A stretch of DNA of 64,000 nt from Gaiellasilicea sp963794385. Its GTDB lineage: Bacteria > Actinomycetota > Thermoleophilia > Gaiellales > Gaiellaceae. The DNA lies in the NCBI GenBank assembly GCA_963794385.1, contig CAWCDT010000015.1, positions 31,187 through 95,186 of the forward strand. Direction: 5' to 3'. The position numbers and the translations under genes are program-made. Positions within the stretch are counted from its first letter, which is position 1. Each line of letters begins with the position of its first letter. Below, piece by piece: positions 25,398-36,100 of this stretch. The notes beneath the pieces are model-generated. The model ran no database searches and was not told where the DNA came from. It was given only the letters and a program-made list of their open reading frames with translations.

Positions 25398-26272
25398 GTG
25401 GGGTGGGAGGATCGCGATTGGGCGAAGTGGACGGACGAGGAGCGAGACCGGTTCCTCGGAGGGCGAGCACCCTCGAGCGGGCACCGCCGGCGGAACCGTT
25501 CCGGCAGCATCTGGCGCCGCGACGTCTCCGTTTTCGAGCTCGTCGCGGTTGTCGTCATGCTCTGCGGCTTGGTCGCGATCGCGGCAGAGACCGACGTCGA
25601 GCTCGGAACCGTGGTGGATCGCCTGGCGTCGGCCGTCGAGTCTCCTGCGATCCAGCCCGACGTACCGGGCCTCAGTCCGCCCGGGCCCGACATCGGCGGA
25701 CCGTGGCCGGGTGGCGACATCGAGTACTTCAACGCCGCTCCAGAGCACGAGTGGGCGCTTCAGCAGGCGGTCGATGCCTGGAACCGGAGTGGCGCGGGTG
25801 TCCGGTTCGTCGCGACGACAGCCGCTGCTGCCGATCTTGATCAAGAGGGACGTAGGTCGGCCTTGCGGCCACGGCCGCGCGACGCTCGGATACGCGCCGG
25901 GGGCGACGGCGACCGTGTTCACACAGCCAGGATCGCCGGGGTGCGATCAGTTCTCGGCGGCTCGAGACTGGCACACGAGCTCGGCCACGTGCTCGGTCTC
26001 AAGCACGACGACGCCGATTGCGCCGCGATGAATGCCGCCGGCAGCTTTCGCGGCTCGACCCGCTGCCCGCCGAGCGCCCCCTGGAGTGGCGCTGCCGGCT
26101 GCCCGAGGTACGGGATGTGCTGGCCGCGACGAAACTCTATGGCGGGACGCCCGTCCCCGACCGCAGCCCCGCAACGTGGGCGCTAGGGACACGACCAGAT
26201 GGTCTACGAGCGGATCCTCGGCCGCGGAGTGCATTGCTTCCGCGTCTGACCGCCGATCAGTCGGCCGTATGA
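25398..26272 (+). CDS. Membrane-anchored matrixin-like zinc metalloprotease (frameshifted)
   Basis: The composite product starts at GTG 25398 with DWAKWTDEERDRFLGG, then a membrane segment (FELVAVVVMLCGLVAIAAE, about 48-66). The catalytic domain begins at EWALQQAVDAWNRSGAGVRF, the usual opening of peptidase M10A. The zinc site is LAHELGHVLGLKHDD, a full HExxHxxGxxH metzincin motif. The middle strand GRATLGYAPGATATVF is in a different frame from its flanks, and the last part (WRCRLPEVRDVLAATKLYGG) shifts again, so at least three one-base indels lie between about 25825 and 26100. If expressed, the catalytic domain would face outside. The start overlaps no gene; the beta-propeller gene ends 79 nt upstream. 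Confidence 0.7.
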
Positions 26273-26369
26273 GTGACGCCCGTCGACGCTCGAGATCGAC
26301 GTCAAGCTGTAGCGAACGGCCACGCGGAGCACGCCGGCGTTCGGAACGGCAATCGGGCATGATCGCGCC

Positions 26370-27158
26370 ATGACCGAATTCACCTCATACGCCGAAGGAA
26401 CACCCTGCTGGGTCGACGTCACGAGCCCCGATCTCGACCGCAGCATCGAGTTCTACGGGGGCCTTTTCGGCTGGACCGCGGACCGGGCGACGCAGCCGGA
26501 GGCCGGCGGCTACACGCTGTTCAGCCTCAACGGGAAGCTCGTCGCCGCCGGGAGCCCGCCGCCGCCCGGCCAGGAGGACGTCCCGTCGCACTGGACGACC
26601 TACCTTGCAAGCGACGACGCTGATGCGACCACCGAGAAGATCCGTAGCGCCGGCGGCACGGTGATGATGGACCCCTTCGACGTCTTCGACTCCGGACGGA
26701 TGACGATCGCGCAGGACCCGACCGGCGCTGTCTTCGGGATCTGGCAGGCGCGCGAGCACATCGGCGCCCAGCTCGCGAACGAGCCCGGGACGCTGAACTG
26801 GAACGAGTGCCAGACGAACGACCCGGAGAAGGCGGCGGCGTTCTACCAGGAGGTCTTCGGCTACGAGATCGACGAGGCGCCGATGGTCGAGGCCGGCGAG
26901 GTGTACCGCGTCCTCAAGGTCGACGGCAGGGGCATCGCCGGGATCATGCGGATCACGCCGCGGATGGAAGGCGTCACGCCCAACTGGGCGACGACCTTCT
27001 CCGTCGCCGGCACGGACGAGACGATGCGCCGGACCGAGGAGCTCGGCGGAGCGGTGCTCGCGGGCCCGATGGACATCCCGGACGTCGGCCGGCTCGCGGT
27101 GCTCCGTGATCCGGTCGGCGCGGTTTTCTACGTGCTCCAGCCGCCGCCGGAGACCTAA
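26370..27158 (+). CDS. VOC (glyoxalase/bleomycin-resistance) family protein, two domains
   Basis: 262 residues with two vicinal-oxygen-chelate modules. The first (about 9-122) runs from PCWVDVTSPDLDRSIEFYGG to the closing strand DPTGAVFGIWQ; the second (about 138-258) runs from LNWNECQTNDPEKAAAFYQE to DPVGAVFYVLQ. Two modules can pair to form one metal site, but a clear set of His/Glu ligands is not obvious. This type is common in actinobacteria and often annotated as a hydroxylase accessory or glyoxalase-like protein; the substrate is unknown. It is intact in one frame although neighbours on both sides are frameshifted. Its stop lies 3 nt from the stop of the convergent giant gene. Confidence 0.85.
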   Translation: MTEFTSYAEGTPCWVDVTSPDLDRSIEFYGGLFGWTADRATQPEAGGYTLFSLNGKLVAAGSPPPPGQEDVPSHWTTYLASDDADATTEKIRSAGGTVMMDPFDVFDSGRMTIAQDPTGAVFGIWQAREHIGAQLANEPGTLNWNECQTNDPEKAAAFYQEVFGYEIDEAPMVEAGEVYRVLKVDGRGIAGIMRITPRMEGVTPNWATTFSVAGTDETMRRTEELGGAVLAGPMDIPDVGRLAVLRDPVGAVFYVLQPPPET

Positions 27159-27161
27159 CGA

Positions 27162-30100
27162 CTACGCGGGCTTGAAGGTGAGCACGAGCTGCGGCGGCTC
27201 GCTGCCCTTCTCGCGCGCGTGCAGCTGCTGCTCGGCGTCCTGGTTCTCGGCCGCGTCCTTGATCAGGAAGCCGTGGTTCTGGCCGCTCGAGTACATGGCC
27301 TGGACGAGCGTCTGCGACGCCCCACTCGCGGTAGCCGCTGCCGGAGGTCGTCGTCACGGCCGAGCCGGTCGTCGCCGGCGCGTTCGCCCAGGTCACGGCG
27401 CTCTCCGTCCAGGCGCCGTTCGAGCCGCAACGCCTCGAGGGTGCGCTGCGCTAGACGAGGCCGAGCGAGGCGTAGAGCCGCAGCTTCGCGGTGTCGAGGA
27501 CTGCAGCCCGTGCGGCATCGACGGCAGGTCGAAGCGGACGAGCGCGCGCAGGTTGCCGCCGCTCTTCGACATGAGCTTGAGGATCGAGTCGGAGCCCTTG
27601 TTCGACGACGGGCTGCCTGAGTCGATCCAGGAATCGGCGACCGACGGAGACCGTCTGCGCCGGGCCGCAGTTCGACCGGCGTGCCGCCGGGCTGGATCGT
27701 CCACGGCAAGCTCGCGGCGCGACGTGTCGAGGTTGCCCGCCGCGTCGGAGGCGCGCACCTGGAAGGTGTGCGGGCCGACCGCGAGGTTCGTGTAGGTTGA
27801 TCGGTGAGACGCAGGCCGTGAACGGCGCGCGTGTCGAGCGCGCACGCGAACGTCGTGCCGGTCTCCGGCGACATGAAGTGGAAGGTCGCGCTCGTCGCAC
27901 GTCGTGCTCGACGGCGGGCCCTGCGGTGATGACCGTCTCGGGCGCCGTCTGGTCGATCGTCCACGAGTAGACGGACGGGCTCGGGTCGGCGTGCCCGGCG
28001 GCGTCCACGGCGCGCACGCGGAAGACATGCGAGCCCGCGGCGAGGCCCGCGATAGCGCGCGGGCTCGTGCACGCCGTCCAGGCGACGTCTCCGGGACGTC
28101 GAGCTGGCACTGGAAGGTCAGGCTGCCGCTCGGCGTGACGTTGTCGCTGCCGGTGAAGGTGAAGCGTCGCCGAGGTCGCTCGTGGTCGCCGCCGAGCGGG
28201 TGGCCGGTGAGGCTGCGTGTCCGGCGGCGTCGTGTCCGGGCCCGGAGGCGGAGGCGGAGGCGGCGGCGGCGCGCCGGGCCCGAGCTGCAGGACGAGCTGC
28301 GGCCGGTTGGTGCCCTTCTCGCGGCAGTGGAACTGCTGCTCCGCGTCCTGGTTCTCGATCGCGTCGCGGATCGAGGAAGCCGTTGTTCGCCGGTCGAGTA
28401 CATCGCCTGCACGAGGCCGGCGACGTTCCACTCGCGGTAGCCGGTGCCCGAGCTGACGGTGACGGCGCCGCCGGTCGTCGGCGGCTGGTTCGCCCAGGTC
28501 ACGCCGCCCTCGCTCCAGGAGCCGGCGAGCTGGAGGGCCTGGATCGTCCGGCCCGTCTTCGCCGAGCTCGCGAACAGGCGCAGCGTCGCCGACTGGACGA
28601 CGCAGCCCTGCGGCATCGTCGGCAGGTTGAAGCGGACGAGCGCGCGCAGGTTGCCGCCGCTCTTCGACATGACCTTGAGGATCGAGTCGGAGCCCTTGTT
28701 GCGACGACGGGCTGCCGGAGTCGATCCAGGCGTCCGCGTTCGCGGTCAGCGTCGTGCTGCGCGCCGCAGTTCACGGGCGGGGCGAGCCTGGATCGTCCAG
28801 CGTGTAAGCCGGCCGGCGACGGGTCGATGTTCCCGGCCGCGTCGATCGCGCGCACCTGGAACGTGTGCTGGCCGACGCGCGAGGCTCGTGTACGACTTCG
28901 GCGAGGTGCAGGCCGCGAACGCCGCGCGTCGAGCTTGCACTGGAAGGTCGACGCGGCGGTCTCGTGTCGAGGTCGAACGGGAACGAGGCGTTCGTGTCCG
29001 TCGTCGTCGCCGGCGGCTGCGCGCGTCGAGCGTCGTGTTCGGCGCGGTCGTGTCGGGCGGCACGCTGGATCGTCCAGGTGTAGCTCGCCGGCGTCGCGTC
29101 GACGTTGCCGGCCGCGTCGGTCGCGCGCACCTGGAAGGTGTGCGGGCCGACGCGCGAGGCTCGATGTACGTCTTCGGCGTCGTGCAGGCCGCGAAGGTGG
29201 CCGGTGTCGAGCTTGCACTCGAAGGTCAGGCTCGCGGGCCGGTCGACGTTGTCGCTGCACGTGAAGGCGAAGGACGCGTCCGTGTTCCGTCGTCGACGCC
29301 GGCGGCTGCGCCGGTGAACGTCGTCTCGGGCGCGGTCGTGTCGAGCGACCGTCCAGGTGTGGCTCGCCGGCTGCCGTCGTGTTGCCGGCCTCGTCGATCG
29401 CGCGGACCTCGAAGGTGTGCGGGCCCGGCGGCGAGGTTCGGTGTACGGTCTTCGGGCTCGCGCAGGCGCGCGTAGCTCGCGGCTGCCGTCGAGCCGGCAC
29501 TGGAAGTCGAGCGTCGCCGGCTGCGTGTGGTTGTCGGCAGCCGGTGAACGTGCCGAGGATCGTCGGACGCCCGGCTGCGTGCCCGTGATCGTTCGCGGCC
29601 GGCGCCGTCGGCGTCGACCGTCCACGTGTAGACCGACGGCTCGAGCTCGAGGTTCTCGTACTCGGAGAGGTCGGTCGCGCGCACGTGGAAGGTGTGCGCG
29701 CCGAGGTCGAGGCCCGTGTAGCGTGATCCGCTCGACGGGCAGGTCGCCGAACCGCGCCGTCGAGCGAGCACTCGAAGGTCGCGGGCTCGTTCGCCGAGAA
29801 GGTGAACGTCGCGGTCGTCGCCGACGTCGGGTCGTCGGGCTGGTCGTCGATGCGTCGTGACCGGCGCGGTCAGGTCGGCGACCTCCCACTCGAACTCGGC
29901 GGGCAGGAGGCTGACGTGGCCGGCGGCGTTGTACGCCTGGACCTCGAACGTGTACTCCTCGTCGAGCGCGAGGCCGTTGTACGTCCACGGCGACGTGCAG
30001 GGCTCCCACGTCGATGCCGGTCGGCCTCGCTCGGTCAGGCGGCACTCGAACGTGCTGCCCGGCTGGTCGGACGCTGAACGTGAAGGTCGCGCTCCTGCTC

Positions 30101-33100
30101 TCGTTCTGGACGCCGGGCTCGCGCCGGCTCCTGGTCGACGGGACCGGAGTGGACCGTCGCGATCGGCCGCGCCAGGACCGTGAAGGTGTACGGGCCGGCC
30201 GGCGTCAGGTCGATCGCGCCGTTCGGCGCTCTTCGCGCGGGCGAGGAGCGTGTGCGTAGCCGACCGGGGCCGTCGAACGCGTACGGGCTGGCGCACGAGT
30301 TCCACGTCCGCCGCCGTCGACCGAGCACTGGAACTCGGCGAGCGGGTCGTGCGAGCCGAATGGAACGTGACCTCGGCGAGCCGGGCGCGGTCTCGACGAC
30401 TCGGCCTCGCGGCCCCTCGAGCGATCTCCGTCGTCGGGGCAGAGCTCGGGATCGGCTGCGCGATCGCGAACGGCGAGAGGCCGTCGGTGAGGCCGCAGAC
30501 GATGCCGTTCGCCTGGTCGATCGACGTCGTGATCTGGAGCCACGCGCTGCCGTCGAAGTGCAGCAGGCGCGGCTCGTCGAGCGAGCCGGGTCGTACGGGA
30601 GGCAGATGGTGACGTCGCCGGCGTAGGTGGCCGTCGTGGAGACGTCGAAGAAGACGCGCGCCGGCGGCGAGGTAGCCGGCGGGCAGCGTCGGCGCGCCGC
30701 GTCGAGCGCGGTGACGCGTCGTGAGCCCGGCGCCCGTGACCTCGGCGAAGGTGATGGTCGCGGTGCCGCCGCCCTGGATCGGGAGCGCGAGCTCGACCGG
30801 GGCGCCCGCGGCAGCGTGTTGTTCGGGACCGGCACGCGCGTCCACGAGCGGCTCGCCGGCGTGCGCGTCGACGTTGCCCGCCTGGTCGATCGCGCGGACC
30901 TCGAACGTGTGCGCGCCGACGGCGAGGTCGACGATCTGGTAGCCTGGTCGCAGCCCTCCCAGCCGTCGGTCGCGGCGGCGCTGTCGAGGCGGCACTCGAA
31001 CGTGAGCTCGAGCGCCGGCGGTCAGGCCGTCGGTGCCGCTGAAGATGAAGCGTCTCGATCGTGTTCGTGCGCTCGAGCCGTTGGCGGGACCGAGGTCGAT
31101 GGTCGTGCTCGGGCGCCGTCGTGTCGGGCACGGCGACCGTCCACACGTACTCGGCCGGCTCCACCTCGAGGGACGCCGAACAGCGTCGTCGCGCGCACCT
31201 CGAAGCCCGTGCGTGCCGTTGGTGAGGTCCGGTGAGCTCGAGCGGCGAGGTGCACGGCTCAACGGCGTCTCGACCGGCTCGTCGACCGGGTCGAGGCGGC
31301 AGACGTAGGTCGAGCCGGGCTGGTCGAAGAAGCTGAGCGTGGCGTCGGCGCTCGTGCTCGTGCCGCCGGGCTCGACGGGGCCGGTGATGACCGTGAGCGG
31401 CGGCGCGATGACGTGCCACGTGTAGCTGCGCCGGCGACAGGTCGGTGACGAGCTCGCGCCGAGCGTGCCGCTGTCGATCGCGGCGACCGTGAACGTGTGC
31501 TGGCCGCCGGTCAGGTTCTGGAGCGTCGAACGGCGAGGAGCAGCGATCGTCTCGGGATCGCGAGCGGCGCCGTCGAGCGAGCACTGGAAGTCGAGGTCGA
31601 TCGTCGGCGTGCCGTTGTCGACGCCGCTGAAGTGGAAGGTGACGTTCTCTGGCTCGGGTTGGGCGGCAGCGGGTTGACGAGCTTCGTGTCCGGCGCCTCG
31701 ACGTCCTCGATCGTCCAGGTCCACTAGCGCGGCATCGGACGAGAGGAGCTCGAACTGCTCGGTCGCCAGGACCTCGAACGTGTGCTCGACGCCGGGCTGG
31801 AGGCCCGTGTAGGTCGTCGGCGACGCGCAGAAGGTCGGCGGCGAGGTTGTCGAGCGTGCAGAGGAAGCCGCACGTTCGGCCCGGTCTGGTTCGGCCTCGA
31901 AGGTGAACGTCGCGGTCGTGCGCGAGCGTGGTGCCGCCGTCGGCGCGCGGTCGGCGCGCTCAGGAGCGTCGCCACCGGCGGATCGAGCGTGCCGCTCGCC
32001 CACGTCGAACACGGCGGGCTCGAGCGAGCGCGTGCCGAGCTCGGCGACGGCCTGCACGCGGGAAGATCGTGCTCGCCGTACGGGACGCGTGTACGTCGAC
32101 GCCCGAGGTGCAGGGCTCGAACGGTCTCGCCCTCGTCGAGCGAGCACTCGAAGGTCGCGTTCGGGTTGTCGGACGTGAAGGTGAAGCTCGACCGTCGGTC
32201 GCGTCCGTCTCCGGGGTCGTGAGCAGGCTCGCGCGGCGTGACGTCGGTGATCGTCGATCGAACGGGTCGGCCTCGATGACGAACTCGTGCGCTCATCGGC
32301 GCGGGGTCGGATCGACGTTGCCGATGCTCGTCGACCGCGCGGACCTGGAGCCGTGTACGACGCCGCTCTCGAGGTCTTCCTTGACGAGGTAGTGGATCTG
32401 CTCGCAGCTCTCCCACGTCGCGCCGTCGTCGAGCGAGCACTCGAACTCGAGCTCGAACCAGGACGGTCCGGTTGTCGTCGCCGGTGAACTCGAAGCGGAC
32501 GCTGTTCGGCTCGACGAGGTCGGTCGGGCCGAGCTCCGTCATCGAGACGATCGACGTGTCGGGCTCTTCGACGTCCTCGATCGTCCACTCGTACGTCGGC
32601 CGGCGTCTGGTCCATGACCTGCTCGCCGTCGATGTTGCGGAACTGGTTGACGGCGCGTGACCTCGAAGTCGTGCTCGCCCTCCTCGACGAGCGGGCCGGC
32701 GATGAACGGCGAGGTGCAGGGCAACGCACGGCGTGCCGTCGACCGAGCAGAGGAAGGTCGCGCCGGCCTGGCGGCTCATGAACGTCGAAGGTCGCGCTGA
32801 AGGCGCCGGTCCGCGTCGGGCGGGCCGTCGCGTGATGATCGTGTCGGGCTCGCCGGTCGTGACCCACGTGTACGGGCCGGCCGGGGTCGGGTCGACGTTC
32901 GGCGGATCGGCGAGGTCGATCGCGCGGACCCACAGCTTGTGCGTGCCGGACGCGAGGCCGAGCAGCTCGTAGCACCGGCTCGCAGGGCTCCCACGGGCCG
33001 TCGAGCGCTGCTGTCGAGGCAGCACTCGTACTCCTCGACCTGCTCGTTCGACTGGAAGCCGAAGATGACGTCGGGGCCGGAGTTGTCGTGCGGCGGGCCG

Positions 33101-36100
33101 ACGGCGATGAACGTGTCGGGCGGGGTCGTGTCGGGCGGGCCGATGATGATCCACTCCCAGAAGTCCGGGGAGATGTCGACGTTGCCCGCCGGGATCCTTG
33201 GCGCGCACCTGCAGGACGTGCGGGCCGACGGCGAGGCCGTGACCGTGTACGGCGACGTGCACGGCGACGAAGTCCTGCGTTGTCGAGCGCGCACTCGAAC
33301 TCGTCGACCGGCAGGTCGGTGAGCTCCTCGAAGCCCTCGAACGTGAAGGTCGCGGTGGTCTCCGTCGATCTCGCCGTCGGGCCCGCTGAGGATCTCCGTG
33401 TCCGGCGGCGACATGTCGACGATCGTCCAGGTGCGCTCGGCCGGGCGTCGGGATCGATGTTGCCGGCGTCGTCGACCGCGCGCACGCCGAAGGTGTGCTC
33501 GCCGGCGGTCTCGACCTCGATCTCCTCCAGCGTGTCGCAGCCGCCGAGGTCTGCGCCGTCGAGGAAGCACTCGAAGTCGAGCTCGAGCGGCGGCGTCTGG
33601 TCGTCTGGCCGGTGAACTCGAAGATCGTGATGTAGTTGGCCGAGAAGGAGCCGTTGGCCGGGCCGGCCGTGATGGTCGTGTCGGGCGGCGTCGTGTCCGG
33701 GCCGAGCGACGATCTCCCACTCGTAGATCGCCGGCGTCAGGTCCAGGCAACCCGAGCGAGTTGATCGCCTGCACCATGAACTCGTTGTCGCCCGGCTCGA
33801 GGTGCGTGTACGTGATCGGCGACTCGCAGAACTGGAACGGCTCGCCGTTGATCGAGCACTGCATCGAGCGCGTCGGGCTGGTCGGCCCAGAACTCGAAGG
33901 TCGCGGTCGTCTGGTTCGAGACCGGGATGCCCTCGGGGCCGGGCAGGCCGGGGCCGGAGAGGATCGACGTGTTCGGCGCCGAGCCCGACGGACGCGGCCG
34001 CGAGCGCGTAGAGGCCGAAGTCCTCGATCAGGCCGCAGACCTGCCCGTGAACGGGTTCGTGATCGTCGTGATGTCGAGCCAGAGGTCGCCCTCGAAGTAG
34101 AGCAGGCGGACCGGCGGGCGTCGCGAACGCGTCGGGTCGTAGCTCAGGCAGAGGGTCGACCGGCTCGCCGAACTCGGCCGTCGTCTTGAAGTCGAAGGTC
34201 TGCATGCCGCCCTGCGTGTAGCCCTCGGGGAGCGGCGGGCCGCCGCCGAGCGGCTCGAGCGTGGTGTGCCCGGCCGTCGTGACCTCGAAGAAGGACGCGT
34301 CGCGTTCCCGGGCCGCCGGGCTGGTCGAGCGGGACGACGACGTTCGTGCCGACCGGCGTGTTCGGCGGGCCGGCGGGCGTGACGATCGTCCACGTGAACG
34401 CGACCGGGCGTCGGGTCGGTGTTGCCGGACGAGGTCGATCGCCCGCGCCGTGAACGTGTGCGGGCCGAGCAGGAGGTCGGTGACCTCGGCCGCGACGCCG
34501 GGCTCGCACTCGGCGGAGCTCGCCGTCGAGCGTCGCACTCGAAGAGCGCGGTCGGGTCGTCCGAGCTGACGCCGAAGTAGGCGATGAGTGCTCGTGCGTC
34601 GTCGCGGGCGGCGCCGAAGTCGAGGATCGTGTTCGGCGCCTCGTTGTCGACGACCGTCCAGGTGTAGCGTCACCGGCTCCGGATCGAAGTCGAGCGGCTG
34701 GCCCAGCCAGTCGAGGCCGAGAGTACACGGCCTGGACCTGGAAGACGTGCGGGCCGGGCCAGAGCCGCGGGTAGATCTTCGGCGAGGTGCAGTTGCCGAA
34801 CGGCGCGCCGTCGAGCGAGCACTGGAAGACCGCTTCCGCATCCGGGCTCGAGAACTTGAAGGTCGGCCGAGGTGCCGGTGCCGCTGGCGGGCGCGGAGTC
34901 GAGGCTCACCTGGTGCGGGACGATCACGCACTCCTGGTCCACCCACTCGAGCTCGACGTTCCCGAACTGGTCGGTCGCGCGCACGGCGAAGAGGTGGTCG
35001 CCGAGGCCGAGGTTCGAGTAGGTCACCGGCGAGGTGCACGGCGTCCCCTGCGGCGGGTTGAAGGCGCCGTCGAACCAGCACTCGAAGGTCGCGTTCGGGA
35101 CGTCCGCCTTGAACGTGAACGTCGCGGTCCGGCTGGTCGTCTCCTCCTCGGCGTCGCCGGGCCCGCTCAGGATCGTCGTGAGCGGCGGCGGCGCGACGAC
35201 CCACGTGTAGGCGCGGGCGTCGCGTCGACGTTGCCGGCGGCGTCGATCGCGCGGACGCGGAACGTGTGCGAGCCGCGGGTGAGGTCGGAGAACTCCTCGG
35301 GCGACGTGCAGCGAGTTCCACACGGTCTCGGAGTCGAGCGCGCACTCGAAGGCGAGGTCGGCCGGGAGCGTCCGGTTGTCGGAGCCGGAGAAGTGAAGGT
35401 CGCGATCGTGCTCAGCGTCCCGTTCTGCGGGCCCGGAGGATCGGCCGGTGTTCGGCCGCGTCGACGTCGGGGCCGAGCTCGACCGTCCACTCGTAGACGG
35501 CGGCTCCACCTCGACGATCACCTGCGCGTTCGTCGCCCGGATCTGCGAGCTCGTGCGTGCCGCTCTCGACGACCCACGCCGCGTACGTCGGCGGCGGCGT
35601 CGAGGTTGTTGCCGCACGGCACGAAGTCGGCGCCGTCGAGCGAGCACTCGAAGGTCGAGCCGGGCTGGTCGGACTGGAAGGTGAACACGCTGCTCTCGGT
35701 GGAGGAGAACGCGGCTCTGGAAGCCCGACCGGGTCGATGCGGCCGGGCGGGCCGGTCAGGATGGTCGTGACCGGCGGCGCGGCGATGGTCAACGTGCGCG
35801 TCGCGCGGCGTCTGGTCGGCGAGGCCCCTAAGGTCGATCGCGCGCACGGCGAACGTCACCGTGCCGGGGTCAGGCCTCGAGCGTGTACGGCGAGTCGCAC
35901 GCCTCCCACCCGCCGCGGCGAGGTTGAGCGGCGCGGCGCACGATCGCGCACTCGTACTCGAGCATGAGCGGCGGCGTCGCGTTGTCGAGGCCGCCGAACT
36001 CGAACGGGAGCTCGAGCTCGGCTCCCGAGCGGCGTGTCCGCCGGCGGCCGCCGGCGAGGATCGTCATCGGCGGCCCGCGTGTCCTCGATCGGCGTCCACG

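Noticed and set aside
29226..35345. A 2039-residue open frame on the minus strand taken as one gene product
   Set aside because: It is open only because GC-rich DNA rarely has stops in any frame. Conserved motifs drift in and out of this frame, so most of the translation is out of frame. It is part of the giant gene, not a separate protein.
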